DNA of 32,280 nucleotides from Acuticoccus sp039189655 (lineage in GTDB: Bacteria; Pseudomonadota; Alphaproteobacteria; Rhizobiales; Amorphaceae), in NCBI GenBank assembly GCA_039189655.1, contig JBCCYN010000030.1, forward strand, positions 1 through 32,280, written 5' to 3'. The stretch's first letter is position 1; each line of letters starts with the position of its first letter. The notes beneath the pieces were generated by a model that saw only the letters and a list, made by a program, of their open reading frames with translations, was not told where the DNA came from and did not search any database. Shown here piece by piece: positions 21,419-30,307 of this stretch. Position numbers and translations under genes: made by a program.

Positions 21419-22381
21419 ATGGATATGAGGCCCATTGTCAATTTTTTGCTCGCCGAACTCAGCACTGCTGATCCGAATACTGACGAAAGTATGCTGTTCG
21501 CAGCTCTCAACGGTAATAAAGCGCTCTACTCCCGGCAGCAGTTCCCGGCGGATATTCGCCATGAGCTTAGCCGCGACAGCCAGGTCGCCAGTCAAAGCGA
21601 TCAAGTCATAGCGGTATTCGACCGATATCTTGATAAGTATGTATTGCTAAAGCCAAGGGGCTTTTGGGAAAACCTTAGAATAATGTTGCCGTCGGCTGGC
21701 GGTGCAGCGGTACTGCTAATCGTCATAGTCGTCTTAGGGGTGATGTTATTCTTCCTGCACGACAACGGTAATATTACCGAGCTGGGCGATCCGAAAATCG
21801 CCCGGGGGCTCATAACGTTTGTCATCACCGTCGGCACCATGGGGATCGCCTTTACCCTCATTGGTGGTGTGTTTATCTCATCGAAAGATAGCGTAAGGGA
21901 GCGGAGTGAAGCTGGCGCACAGGTATTGACGGCCCTTATTGCTGTCTTGGGTACCATCGTGGGCTTTTACTACGGAAGCACGCTTGATGGTGGCGCCGCG
22001 CCGGCCATCGCCCGTCAGGTGGTATCACCGCCAGAGCTGGTGGAAGGCGGAACCTTCGATGTGGGTGCAGTCGTGACTGGCGGTGTCGCGCCCTACGCCT
22101 ATACGATTACCGGCACCGTCGGCGCGGGGGATGCACAAGAGACGCTCATCAGTGTCACCGGCACCAGCGCCACCGGGGTCATTTCGGAGAAAATCGAGCT
22201 GGGCGACAAGATCCAGGTGGGAAGCGAGCCAGTGGAGCTGACCATCAAACTAGAAACGACCGATGCGCAAAATACGAGCGTGGCGGCAAATTCCACGACC
22301 GTAAAAGTGCTTGATGGTCCGGATGACGACACGTCGCCGCCCGAGGCCACGCCTGGCACACCGGCAGGCGGGGAAGACTAA
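21419..22381 (+). CDS. Three-helix membrane protein with Ig-like/SprB-like extracytoplasmic tail, function unknown
   Basis: From ATG 21419 (GAGG 8 nt upstream) the protein has 320 residues. A soluble N-terminal segment of about 90 residues is followed by hydrophobic helices at about 92-113, 130-153 and 168-187; the last ends VLGTIVGFYYGST. The remaining 130 residues begin with VVSPPELVEGGTFDV and GGVAPYAYTITG, a pattern typical of Ig-like or SprB-type beta-sandwich repeats, and end in an acidic, Pro-rich tail. With three helices and a cytosolic N-terminus the tail would face the periplasm. The upstream 60 nt are very AT-rich, unlike the surroundings, as for a locally transferred gene. No partner gene is evident. 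Confidence 0.72.
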   Translation: MDMRPIVNFLLAELSTADPNTDESMLFAALNGNKALYSRQQFPADIRHELSRDSQVASQSDQVIAVFDRYLDKYVLLKPRGFWENLRIMLPSAGGAAVLLIVIVVLGVMLFFLHDNGNITELGDPKIARGLITFVITVGTMGIAFTLIGGVFISSKDSVRERSEAGAQVLTALIAVLGTIVGFYYGSTLDGGAAPAIARQVVSPPELVEGGTFDVGAVVTGGVAPYAYTITGTVGAGDAQETLISVTGTSATGVISEKIELGDKIQVGSEPVELTIKLETTDAQNTSVAANSTTVKVLDGPDDDTSPPEATPGTPAGGED

Positions 22382-22515
22382 GTTGCCAGCGAAGCGAAGG
22401 CGGCGGCACCGTGCCCTTGATCCAAAGCAGTGTCGCTGCCGTCGCGGTGAGGCCTAGCGCCCCGTAAGATGTGGGACCCTTTCGGGTCGACCCTCTTGCG
22501 GCTACATCACCAGTC

Positions 22516-24123
22516 ATGAACACCATTTCGCAGTTCCCCGCCGAGGCCGGGCTCAGCCCGCAAATTGCCCGGCGACGTACGTTTGCCATCATCTCACACC
22601 CCGACGCGGGGAAGACGACACTCACCGAAAAGTTGCTCCTGTTTGGCGGCGCGATCCACCTTGCCGGTGAAGTGGCGGCCCGCGGCGAACGGCGGCGTAC
22701 GCGCTCGGACTGGATGGAGATCGAGAAAAAGCGCGGCATTTCCGTCTCGTCATCGGTGATGATGTTCGAGCGGGAGGGTATTGTCTTCAATCTCCTCGAC
22801 ACCCCCGGCCACGAGGATTTTTCCGAAGACACCTATCGCACGCTCACTGCCGTCGATTCCGCCGTCATGGTGGTGGACGCCGCCAAGGGCATCGAGGCGC
22901 AAACCCTTAAACTCTTCGAAGTGTGCCGGTTGCGCGATATTCCCATCGTCACCTTTATCAACAAGGTGGACCGGGAAGGGGAGGACCCCTTCGCGCTCAT
23001 GGACGAGATTGCCGACAAACTTGCGCTAGAGCTTTCCCCTGTGACCTGGCCTGTGGGCATGGGGGGCCGCTTCCACGGCTGCTTTAATCTCACCACCAAC
23101 GATTTTCACCGGGTCAAAACCGGCGGCGGCACCGGCTACGGCGGCACCGAACGCCTGAGCGGCCTTGACGATGCGCGGCTCGACGAGGTGGTGGAGGCCA
23201 GCGTCTTGGAAGAGTTTCGCGGTCAGGCGGAACTGGCGGCTGGTGCCATGCCCGCGGTCGACAAGGACGCCTACCGCGAGGGGCATTTGTCGCCGGTTTT
23301 CTTCGGCTCGGCGCTGCGGGATTTTTGTGTGGGTGATCTCCTCGATGGTCTGTCCGCCTGGGCACCGCCGCCTCGACCCCAGCCGGCTGGCGATGCCGTC
23401 GTGGACCCCAATCGTGACGACGTGAGCGCCTTCGTCTTCAAGGTTCAGGCGAACATGGACCCCAACCACCGGGACAGGATCGCGTTCGCCCGCATTTGCT
23501 CAGGAAAATTTGAGCGGGGGATGAAGCTCGGGCTCGGCAACGGCAAGCAGCTCGCCGTGACGGCGCCCATCTTCTTCCTTGCCGAAGAGCGGGAATTGGC
23601 CGAGGAGGCTTGGGCAGGCGACATCATCGGCATCCCCAACCATGGAGCCCTGCGGGTGGGCGCGACGCTGTCTGAAAAGGGCGACGTGCGGTTCACCGGG
23701 CTGCCGCGCTTTGCGCCGGAAATCTTGCGCCGGGTGCGGCTCGGCGATCCCATGAAGTCAAAACAGATGCGCCGCGCCCTGCAAGATCTGTCCGAGGAAG
23801 GACTTGCCCAGGTTTTCCGCACCCATATGGGCGGGGACCACATCGTCGGCGTCGTGGGTGCGCTCCAGCTTGATGTGATGGCAGCGCGGGTTTCGGCCGA
23901 GTACAAGGTGGCCATCGATTTCGAGCCGGCACCCTTTGCCACGGCCCGATGGCTTTCCGGCGATGAGCGCGCGGTAAAGACCTTCGTGGATACCAATAAA
24001 TCCACTGTCGCCGACGATGTGGACGGCGATCCCGTCTATCTCGCGCGCAACGCCTGGGAACTCAACTACGTCAAGGAACGCAACCCTGACGTTGCGTTCC
24101 TGGAAACCAAGGAGATGCGCTGA
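22516..24123 (+). CDS. prfC: Peptide chain release factor 3
   Basis: This 535-residue translational GTPase has the G1 loop SHPDAGKT (27-34), switch II DTPGH (95-99) and NKVD (149-152), then EF-Tu-like domain II and the RF3 C-terminal domain (FRTHMGGDHIVGVVGALQLDV). RF3 uses GTP to release RF1/RF2 from the ribosome after termination. Length is normal for the family (about 530). ATG 22516 is chosen because MNTISQFPAEAGLSPQIARR is the usual family start; an in-frame GTG upstream at 22471 adds unrelated residues. The gene ends 23 nt before the convergent symporter gene. Confidence 0.96.
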   Translation: MNTISQFPAEAGLSPQIARRRTFAIISHPDAGKTTLTEKLLLFGGAIHLAGEVAARGERRRTRSDWMEIEKKRGISVSSSVMMFEREGIVFNLLDTPGHEDFSEDTYRTLTAVDSAVMVVDAAKGIEAQTLKLFEVCRLRDIPIVTFINKVDREGEDPFALMDEIADKLALELSPVTWPVGMGGRFHGCFNLTTNDFHRVKTGGGTGYGGTERLSGLDDARLDEVVEASVLEEFRGQAELAAGAMPAVDKDAYREGHLSPVFFGSALRDFCVGDLLDGLSAWAPPPRPQPAGDAVVDPNRDDVSAFVFKVQANMDPNHRDRIAFARICSGKFERGMKLGLGNGKQLAVTAPIFFLAEERELAEEAWAGDIIGIPNHGALRVGATLSEKGDVRFTGLPRFAPEILRRVRLGDPMKSKQMRRALQDLSEEGLAQVFRTHMGGDHIVGVVGALQLDVMAARVSAEYKVAIDFEPAPFATARWLSGDERAVKTFVDTNKSTVADDVDGDPVYLARNAWELNYVKERNPDVAFLETKEMR

Positions 24124-24146
24124 CCCTGCAACGCCGCGCGAACCCG

Positions 24147-25601
24147 TTACTCGGCGGGGGCTGGAACTGGGGCGGAGGACTCCGCCTCCCCATTTTTCCA
24201 AGCGCTGGCATCGATGTCGTGGTCGCTCCAGTCTTCAACGTTGAGCACCGGCTCTTCCGCGCCCGCCGCCAGCTGCTGGCGGTAGTCCCGCACCAGGCGC
24301 AAGCCGACGGGGAACAGCATCAAAATCGCCACGAGATTGACCAGCGCCAAAATACCCATGAGCGGGTCGGAGAAGAAAAACACCGCCGTGGCGCCGCTTG
24401 CCGATGCGCCGAGAAAGACGATGCCAATGATGAGGAGCCTCAGCACCTGCCGGGCGAAGAAATTGTTGGTGAAGACCGTGAGTGCGTTTTCGCCGAGATA
24501 GTAGTTGTAGATGATCGACGAGAACGCAAAGAGCACGACGGCCAGCGCCAAGGCATCGTCGGCCCACGCACCAAAGTGTGAAGTCAGGGCTTGCTGGGTG
24601 AGCACCACACCGTCGATGTCAGCCCCGGCAACGTAGACGTCGCTCAACAGCACCATGAACGCGGTGCACGAGCAGATGATGATGGTGTCGATAAACACCG
24701 ATAAAGACTGGGCAATTCCCTGGGAAACAGGGTGTTTCACATAGGCGACGGCCGCGACATTGGGCGCGCTGCCGAGCCCGGCCTCGTTGGAGAAAAGCCC
24801 ACGGCGCAGGCCCTGGGCAATGGCTGCCCCGACACCGCCGGCGACAGCTTCTTCAAACCCCAGGGCGTTGGAAATGATTTCCGCGATGACCCGCGGAACG
24901 TCCGGCAGATTGATGACGATCGCCAGGAGCGCGAGCCCGATATAGATGAGCGCCATAACCGGCACCACCACGTCCGCCACCTTGGCAATCACCTTGATGC
25001 CGCCGAACACCACCAGCGCAGTGATGGCCGCAAAACCGATCCCCGTGTGGAGCCGCTCGACCCCAAAACCTTCCTGGAGCGCGCCCGCCACCGTGTTGCC
25101 TTGAAAAGCGTTGAAGCCGAAGGCAAACGCCGCGATGAGGCACAGGGCGTAGATGACGGCGAGCCATCGGAACGAGGCGCCGAGCCCATGGATGATGTAT
25201 TGGGCTGGTCCGCCGCGGTAGGTACCGTCAGGCTCGGTGCGCTTATAGAGTTGGGCGAGGGAGCATTCAAAAATGCTGGTGGCCATCCCCACAAGGGCGA
25301 TGACCCACATCCAGAACACGGCGCCCGGGCCACCCAGCGTGATCGCCACCGCGACGCCCGCAATGTTGCCGCCGCCCACGCGACCGCCCACCGAGATGAA
25401 CAGCGCCGCCCGGGACGACACGTGGTTTGCAAGGCCCGACTGCTTTTTGGTGAGCACGGAGAACATGCGCCCAAAGAACTTGAGCTGAACGAACCCCGAC
25501 GCCAGCGTAAAAAATCCGCCGATCACCACGAGGAACGGGATTAGCGACCATCCCCACGTAAAATTCCCAATGCCATCGAAGATGCCGGTCAAAAGGGTCA
25601 T
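24147..25601 (-). CDS. AGCS-family amino acid:sodium (alanine/glycine) symporter
   Basis: The 484-residue protein has about ten to eleven hydrophobic helices and the AGCS signatures VGGGNIAGVAVAITLGGPGA and GLRRGLFSNEAGLGSAPNVA, followed by HPVSQGIAQSLSVFIDT. It imports alanine, glycine or a related small amino acid with sodium or protons across the inner membrane. In most relatives the first signature reads VGTGNIAG, so the Gly for Thr here is a small variation near the substrate region. The ATG at 25601 has AAGGA about 8 nt upstream. The Lrp regulator lies 198 nt upstream on the same strand and may control it. The substrate is not certain. Confidence 0.92.
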   Translation of the reverse strand: MTLLTGIFDGIGNFTWGWSLIPFLVVIGGFFTLASGFVQLKFFGRMFSVLTKKQSGLANHVSSRAALFISVGGRVGGGNIAGVAVAITLGGPGAVFWMWVIALVGMATSIFECSLAQLYKRTEPDGTYRGGPAQYIIHGLGASFRWLAVIYALCLIAAFAFGFNAFQGNTVAGALQEGFGVERLHTGIGFAAITALVVFGGIKVIAKVADVVVPVMALIYIGLALLAIVINLPDVPRVIAEIISNALGFEEAVAGGVGAAIAQGLRRGLFSNEAGLGSAPNVAAVAYVKHPVSQGIAQSLSVFIDTIIICSCTAFMVLLSDVYVAGADIDGVVLTQQALTSHFGAWADDALALAVVLFAFSSIIYNYYLGENALTVFTNNFFARQVLRLLIIGIVFLGASASGATAVFFFSDPLMGILALVNLVAILMLFPVGLRLVRDYRQQLAAGAEEPVLNVEDWSDHDIDASAWKNGEAESSAPVPAPAE

Positions 25602-25743
25602 GGCATGCGTCCTTGCGCGCTAGAGGGCGGGGAAAGGCCAACGGCGGACGCATTACCGATGGGTGCGTTGAACTTTTTTGCTTCGCCTCGGAAACAAAAT
25701 ACTCACCCGCTGCACAATGCGAAGTCAACGGCGCAATGGCGGG

Positions 25744-25761
25744 CGATCTGCCCACAGATCG
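25744..25761 (-). terminator. Hairpin between the Lrp gene and the symporter gene
   Basis: CGATCTG and CAGATCG form a perfect 7-bp stem around a 4-nt loop, about 40 nt after the Lrp stop (minus strand) and 143 nt before the symporter start. No T run follows. It may be a weak terminator separating the two transcripts. No glycine-riboswitch pattern was found in this leader. Confidence 0.35.
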
Positions 25762-25799
25762 GGCAGCGGTCTGCCCTGGTCGTGTCGGGACCCCAGTGC

Positions 25800-26285
25800 T
25801 CAGTTTTCGGGAATGGGGAGCGGTGCTGGGGGTTTCACCGTGGCCACGACGATGCGCGACTGCACATCGCTCACCAGATCGCTGTCGAGGAGCTTGTCGC
25901 GCAGAAAGGCGTCGTACTCTTTGATGTCCCGGGCGACCACCTTGATGAGGTAGTCCACCGCGCCGGTGATGCGCTCGCACGTCACCACCTCCGGCCATTG
26001 GCGCACGAGGACGTCGAACCGGTCCATGTTGGTGCGGCTGGGGAGCGCGAGCTTCACGAACGCATAGGACGTGAAGGCGAGACCCACGGCTTCGGCATCG
26101 ATCTGTGCCACGTTTCCCAAAATGACCCCGGCCTCGCGCAGCCGCTTGATGCGCCGCCAGCACGGCGTTTGGCTGAGCCCCACCTCTTCGGCGATCTCCG
26201 AGACCGAGCGAGTGGCATCAGCCTGGAGGGCGCGCAGGATGCGCCGATCCGTATCGTCGAGGAAATATTTTCCACTATCAGCCAT
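25800..26285 (-). CDS. Lrp/AsnC-family transcriptional regulator
   Basis: From ATG 26285 the protein has 161 residues: an N-terminal helix-turn-helix (about 9-60; FLDDTDRRILRALQADATRS, then SEIAEEVGLSQTPCWRRIKR) and a C-terminal RAM ligand domain (about 65-150; ERITGAVDYLIKVVARDIKE and YDAFLRDKLL). It binds amino acids as an octamer-type regulator. The open frame continues upstream into the divergent oxidoreductase gene, but those residues are shadow sequence; MADSGKYFLDDTDRRIL is the normal family start. The gene faces the oxidoreductase across 114 nt and precedes the symporter, so aromatic or small amino acids are likely effectors. Confidence 0.93.
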   Translation of the reverse strand: MADSGKYFLDDTDRRILRALQADATRSVSEIAEEVGLSQTPCWRRIKRLREAGVILGNVAQIDAEAVGLAFTSYAFVKLALPSRTNMDRFDVLVRQWPEVVTCERITGAVDYLIKVVARDIKEYDAFLRDKLLDSDLVSDVQSRIVVATVKPPAPLPIPEN

Positions 26286-26289
26286 TTTA

Positions 26290-26365
26290 GAGAATTTATT
26301 ATGCGCAGGAGCCCGACTCAAGGGAGGACTTAGAAAAGAAAATTCCCTCATTTGAGAATATCTTA
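26290..26365. promoter_or_regulatory. Candidate Lrp-type tandem sites in the divergent promoter region
   Basis: GAGAATTTATTA (26290-26301) and GAGAATATCTTA (26354-26365) are direct repeats matching at 10 of 12 positions, in an otherwise unusually AT-rich stretch between the Lrp and oxidoreductase starts. Their starts are 64 nt apart, about six helical turns, so both would face the same side of the DNA, as for wrapping by an Lrp multimer. This is inference from pattern. Confidence 0.38.
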
Positions 26366-26399
26366 GTGAGCATGCGATTCCGCCCGGAAAGGCAATGCC

Positions 26400-29300
26400 A
26401 TGACCCGTGAGATTTCGCTGAGCGACAAGTACGAGCTGGATCGCGGTCGGGTCTATCTCACCGGTATTCAGGCGCTCGTGCGGCTCGCCATCGAGCAGCG
26501 GCGGCGCGACGGCGCTGCGGGTCTTTCCACGGCCGGGTTCTTCTCCGGGTATCGCGGCTCGCCCCTTGGCGGCCTCGACCAGGAACTCACCCGCAACAGA
26601 GATCGGCTCGATCCGTTGGAAATCCGCTTCATTCCCGGCGTCAATGAAGAACTGGGGGCTACGGCGGTCTGGGGCACCCAGAAGGTGGACCTTCATGGTC
26701 AAGGATCGCAGTACGACGGCGTATTCGGCATCTGGTATGGCAAAGCGCCAGGGGTGGATCGAGCGGGGGACGTACTGCGCCAAGCGAACGCGTCGGGCAC
26801 CGCGCGTCACGGTGGCGCCCTTGCCCTTTGCGGCGACGACCCGTTGGCCAAGTCCTCGATCCTGCCGGCGCAGTCAGAGTTCGCGCTCCAGCATTTTGAG
26901 ATGCCCTTCTTCAATCCAGCCGACCTTCAGGAGGTGGTGGACTACGGCCTCCACGGCCTGGCGCTCTCGCGCTTTGCCGGCAATTGGACCGGGATGATCT
27001 GCATTGCCGACACCATGGATGCTTCCGGCCTGGTGACGGTGGATGCGGAGCGTCTTTCCATCGCGCTCCCTGAAGAGGCGGACCCGCGGCGCGACCAGCG
27101 CATCAACCGCCCGCTCCTCCTCGGCAACCGTCTGGAAACGGAGCGGCTGTTGCGGGACGTACGCCTCCCTGCGGTGCGGGCTTACGGGGAGGCGAACCGC
27201 CTCGACAAGGTGGTGTTCGGGACCGAGCGGGGGCGCGTCGGTTTCGTTACCACGGGCAAAGCGTACCTGGACCTTTTGCAGGCCTTCGATCTCCTCGGCA
27301 TTTCCGAAGCCCGCGCCAAGGCCATGGGTATTGCCGTTTACAAGGTGGCAATGCCCTGGCCCCTCGGTGCCCAATCCCTCCAGCGGTTTGCCCGGGGCAA
27401 GGAGCGGCTTGTGGTGGTGGAGCACAAGCGGGCGTTCATGGAACCGCAGATCAAGGACGCCCTTTACGGTTTGGAGGAGGCGCAGCGGCCGCGCATTTGG
27501 GGCAAGACGCGGCCGGATGGTGCGCCGTTCCTGCCCGACGTGCTGGAGCTAAGACCCCAGGACCTGTTGCAGGCGCTGTTGAGCGTCCTGCCCGAGCCCG
27601 ACATCGACGAGAACATGCGCGCCGTCGCCGAAGCCATGGTGACCCGCGCCGCTTGGGCAGCCGGTCAGGCCGAGGGCGGCCAGCGTACTGCCTACTTCTG
27701 TTCCGGCTGCCCCCACTCCACGTCCACCAAAGTGCCCGAGGGCGCTCGCGCCATGCCTGGCATTGGCTGCCACGCCATGAGCGAGATCAGCGGCAACACC
27801 ACCGACGGCCAGATCGCCATGGGCGGGGAGGGTGTGCCGTGGGTGGGTCAGCACCTTTTCAGCCGCGACCGCCACGTGTTCGTGAATATGGGCGACGGCA
27901 CCTACTACCACTCGGGTATCCTTGCCATCCGCCAGGCCGTCGCCGCTCGGGCGCCGATCACCTATAAAATTCTCTATAACGACGCGGTGGCCATGACCGG
28001 TGGCCAGAGCCACGACGGGCCGCTAACGGTGGGAGAAATCACCCGCCAGCTCACCGCCGAAGGCGTCACCAAGGTGGTGGTGGTCGCCGAAGAACCGAAA
28101 CGCTACCCCAAAGGTTTCATCGCCGGCGGCGTTGCCGTCCACCATCGCGACCAGCTGATGGCCGTCCAGGCGGAGCTTGCCGCATTCGATGGGGTGTCGG
28201 CGCTGGTCTTCGACCAAACCTGCGCGGCGGAAAAGCGGCGCCGGCGCAAGCGGAACGCCTTCCCCAACCCGCAAAAGCGGCTCTTCATCAACGAGCGCGT
28301 GTGCGAAGGTTGCGGCGACTGCTCGGTTCAGTCGAACTGCATTTCAGTGGAGCCGTTCGCTACCCAGTTCGGCGAAAAGCGCACCATCAACCAATCCACA
28401 TGCAATAAGGATTTCTCCTGCGTGAAGGGTTTTTGTCCCTCCTTTGCATGGATTGAGGGGGCTGAGCCGAAGAAAGCGTCCCGCGCTGGCCTCGACTTCC
28501 ATGGCTTGGCCGCCAGCCTGCCGGAGCCTCAAAAACTACCCCTAACGGGCACCCAGAACGTGCTTTTCACCGGCATTGGCGGCTTTGGGGTAACCACCGT
28601 CAGCGCCGTCCTAGCCATGGCAGCGCACATGGATGGGATTGCGGCATCAACCCTCGACATGACGGGTCTTGCTCAAAAGAACGGCCCGGTGACGAGCCAT
28701 CTGCGCTTTGCGCCCGCGGGTCACACCATCGAAGGACCGCGGGTGCCTGCGGGCACGCTGCACACCCTTATCGCATCGGACATGTTGGTGGCCTGTAGCG
28801 CTGAAAATCTTGCCATGCTGTCGACGGAACGTACCCTCGCCATGGTCAATTCCAAGGTTCAGCCGACGGCGGAATTCGTCGTGAAGGGTGTTCAGTCCTA
28901 CGATGAGGCGCGCATGGACCGCACCCTGCGAGCGGGCACACGGACCGTGGGCGTTTTGGATGCTGCCCACGCTGCCGAAACGCTATTCGGCGATCAGATC
29001 TTTATGAACATGATCCTTGTCGGTGCCGCCTATCAGTTCGGTGGGCTTCCGCTTTCTGAGGGGGCGGTGCTTCGGGCGGTTCAGCTCAATGGGGCCGCGG
29101 TCGACGCCAATAAGGCCGCGTTCAGTGCCGGGCGCATTCTCGCGGCTGCACCAGATCTCCTGGCCGATGCCATGGGGATGCGCCGCACCGTTCCTCAAAT
29201 GGGCCTCGACGAACGCATAAAATTCCTCACCCGCGAACTCGTTGCCTACCAAGACAAAGCCTATGGCGACCGCTTTGCCGAGGCGGTTGCTGCCTTGCGG

Positions 29301-29948
29301 GAAGCGGACGAAACGCGTGGCCACAAAAGCCTTCGTCTCACCCGGACCGCTGCGGAAAGTCTTTTCAGGGTCATGGCCTATAAGGACGAGTACGAGGTGG
29401 CGCGGCTTTATGCCGATCCCGCCTACCGGGAGCGGCTCAACGCAGAGTTTGAGAACCCCCGAAACATCCGGCTCATGCTCGCCCCGCCCCTTCTCAGCCG
29501 CACCGATCCCGCCACGGGTCGGCCAAAAAAGCGCGCCTTCGGGCCATGGATATTTCGCGTTTTTTCCGTGCTTTCCCGCATGAAGTGGTTGCGCGGCACC
29601 ATGCTTGATCCCTTCGGCTGGACCGCCGAACGCCGGGCTGAGCGGGCATTTGTCGAAACGGTTCTCACCGACATCGCCACCGCGAGGGCGAAGCTGGGCG
29701 AAGCGCCCTACGGTGCCCTTTGCGAGCTGTTGCGCCAGGGATCCACCGTTCGCGGCTACGGCGCCGTCAAGGACGCGGCCCGGGAAAAGGCCATGGGGGT
29801 GCGTTCGGGTTTATTGCAGCGGCTTTCCACACCACCCCGCACGCCTCGCCTCGAACCTGGGGCCTTCGTGCTCGACAAGCGCGTCTTTCTCAAAAACCCG
29901 CCGTCGGCAAACGCTACCCCTGCGAGCGCCGAGAAAGAGGTTGCCTAG
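26400..29948 (+). CDS. Indolepyruvate:ferredoxin oxidoreductase, single-chain fused form
   Basis: The 1182-residue protein joins parts that are separate IorA and IorB subunits elsewhere. An N-terminal 2-oxoacid oxidoreductase domain (GYRGSPLGGLDQEL) is followed by a thiamine-diphosphate domain with GDGTYYHSG near residue 498 and NDAVAMTGGQSHDG. An iron-sulfur segment has Cys635, 638, 641 and 647 (CEGCGDC spacing), then Cys668, 674 and 679 (CNKDFSCVKGFC). The gamma-type domain (NVLFTGIGGFGVTTVSAV) spans about 720-920. It oxidatively decarboxylates aryl-pyruvates to acyl-CoA, passing electrons to ferredoxin, for aromatic amino acid breakdown in the cytosol. ATG 26400 has GGAAAGG about 8 nt upstream. 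The divergent Lrp gene is the likely regulator. Confidence 0.93.
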   Translation: MTREISLSDKYELDRGRVYLTGIQALVRLAIEQRRRDGAAGLSTAGFFSGYRGSPLGGLDQELTRNRDRLDPLEIRFIPGVNEELGATAVWGTQKVDLHGQGSQYDGVFGIWYGKAPGVDRAGDVLRQANASGTARHGGALALCGDDPLAKSSILPAQSEFALQHFEMPFFNPADLQEVVDYGLHGLALSRFAGNWTGMICIADTMDASGLVTVDAERLSIALPEEADPRRDQRINRPLLLGNRLETERLLRDVRLPAVRAYGEANRLDKVVFGTERGRVGFVTTGKAYLDLLQAFDLLGISEARAKAMGIAVYKVAMPWPLGAQSLQRFARGKERLVVVEHKRAFMEPQIKDALYGLEEAQRPRIWGKTRPDGAPFLPDVLELRPQDLLQALLSVLPEPDIDENMRAVAEAMVTRAAWAAGQAEGGQRTAYFCSGCPHSTSTKVPEGARAMPGIGCHAMSEISGNTTDGQIAMGGEGVPWVGQHLFSRDRHVFVNMGDGTYYHSGILAIRQAVAARAPITYKILYNDAVAMTGGQSHDGPLTVGEITRQLTAEGVTKVVVVAEEPKRYPKGFIAGGVAVHHRDQLMAVQAELAAFDGVSALVFDQTCAAEKRRRRKRNAFPNPQKRLFINERVCEGCGDCSVQSNCISVEPFATQFGEKRTINQSTCNKDFSCVKGFCPSFAWIEGAEPKKASRAGLDFHGLAASLPEPQKLPLTGTQNVLFTGIGGFGVTTVSAVLAMAAHMDGIAASTLDMTGLAQKNGPVTSHLRFAPAGHTIEGPRVPAGTLHTLIASDMLVACSAENLAMLSTERTLAMVNSKVQPTAEFVVKGVQSYDEARMDRTLRAGTRTVGVLDAAHAAETLFGDQIFMNMILVGAAYQFGGLPLSEGAVLRAVQLNGAAVDANKAAFSAGRILAAAPDLLADAMGMRRTVPQMGLDERIKFLTRELVAYQDKAYGDRFAEAVAALREADETRGHKSLRLTRTAAESLFRVMAYKDEYEVARLYADPAYRERLNAEFENPRNIRLMLAPPLLSRTDPATGRPKKRAFGPWIFRVFSVLSRMKWLRGTMLDPFGWTAERRAERAFVETVLTDIATARAKLGEAPYGALCELLRQGSTVRGYGAVKDAAREKAMGVRSGLLQRLSTPPRTPRLEPGAFVLDKRVFLKNPPSANATPASAEKEVA

Positions 29949-30307
29949 GATGCGATTCAGCAACATCGTATCATGTTGCGACCCGAACCGCGAGGAAAGA
30001 CAAGAACTTAGAGCAGGTCGTGCGGTCGCATGATCGTGTGACCCGATCTAGGAATAGCGCGCCGGTCGGTCAGTTCAGTCGTCGAGCCGGCTAGAGTAGG
30101 GCGGACATAACGACATAAAGTCAGATCGGAACCACTTCAGTGTGGCGGATCGAAAGTTCCCCATTTCGCCGCTCGCCCCAGCGGTGAAACGCGATCCCAA
30201 ATCCACGCTAGGTTCAGGCGCCAACTGGGGTCGTTGGCGAATGCCCAGTCCGGTCCAAACAGGCCCCGAAGGGTGACGACTTTTGGGTTGCGACCCTAGA
30301 TGCCACG
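29949..30307. other. 359-nt intergenic stretch between convergent genes
   Basis: It holds repeat copy B (29956-30052) and then about 255 nt with no convincing gene. Near 30139-30165 there is a GGATCGAAAGTTCCCC stretch that looks like a decayed insertion-sequence end, but no transposase remains. A 9-bp direct repeat CCACGCTAG occurs at 30203-30211 and 30303-30311, exactly 100 nt apart, the second overlapping the xseB stop. No clear terminator for the oxidoreductase was found apart from the repeat hairpins. Confidence 0.55.
29956..30052 (+). repeat. Dispersed 97-nt intergenic repeat, copy B
   Basis: This is the partner of copy A (4510-4606) in the opposite orientation, the same length and about 82 % identical by hand alignment. 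Near its left end GCAACAT and ATGTTGC form a perfect 7-bp stem; in copy A the same arms carry one mismatch. It starts 8 nt after the oxidoreductase stop, so like copy A it lies at the 3' end of a gene. It may serve as a transcript end or be a relic of a small mobile repeat. Confidence 0.85.

Noticed and set aside
25602..25799. Possible glycine riboswitch ahead of the AGCS symporter
   Set aside because: The leader lacks the conserved glycine aptamer cores; only a simple hairpin was found.
26286..26810. N-terminal extension of the Lrp open frame
   Set aside because: It runs antisense through the oxidoreductase gene and precedes the standard Lrp start.
30139..30165. Insertion-sequence end (IS21-like) in the intergenic region
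   Set aside because: Resemblance is short and from memory; no transposase or matching inverted end is present.
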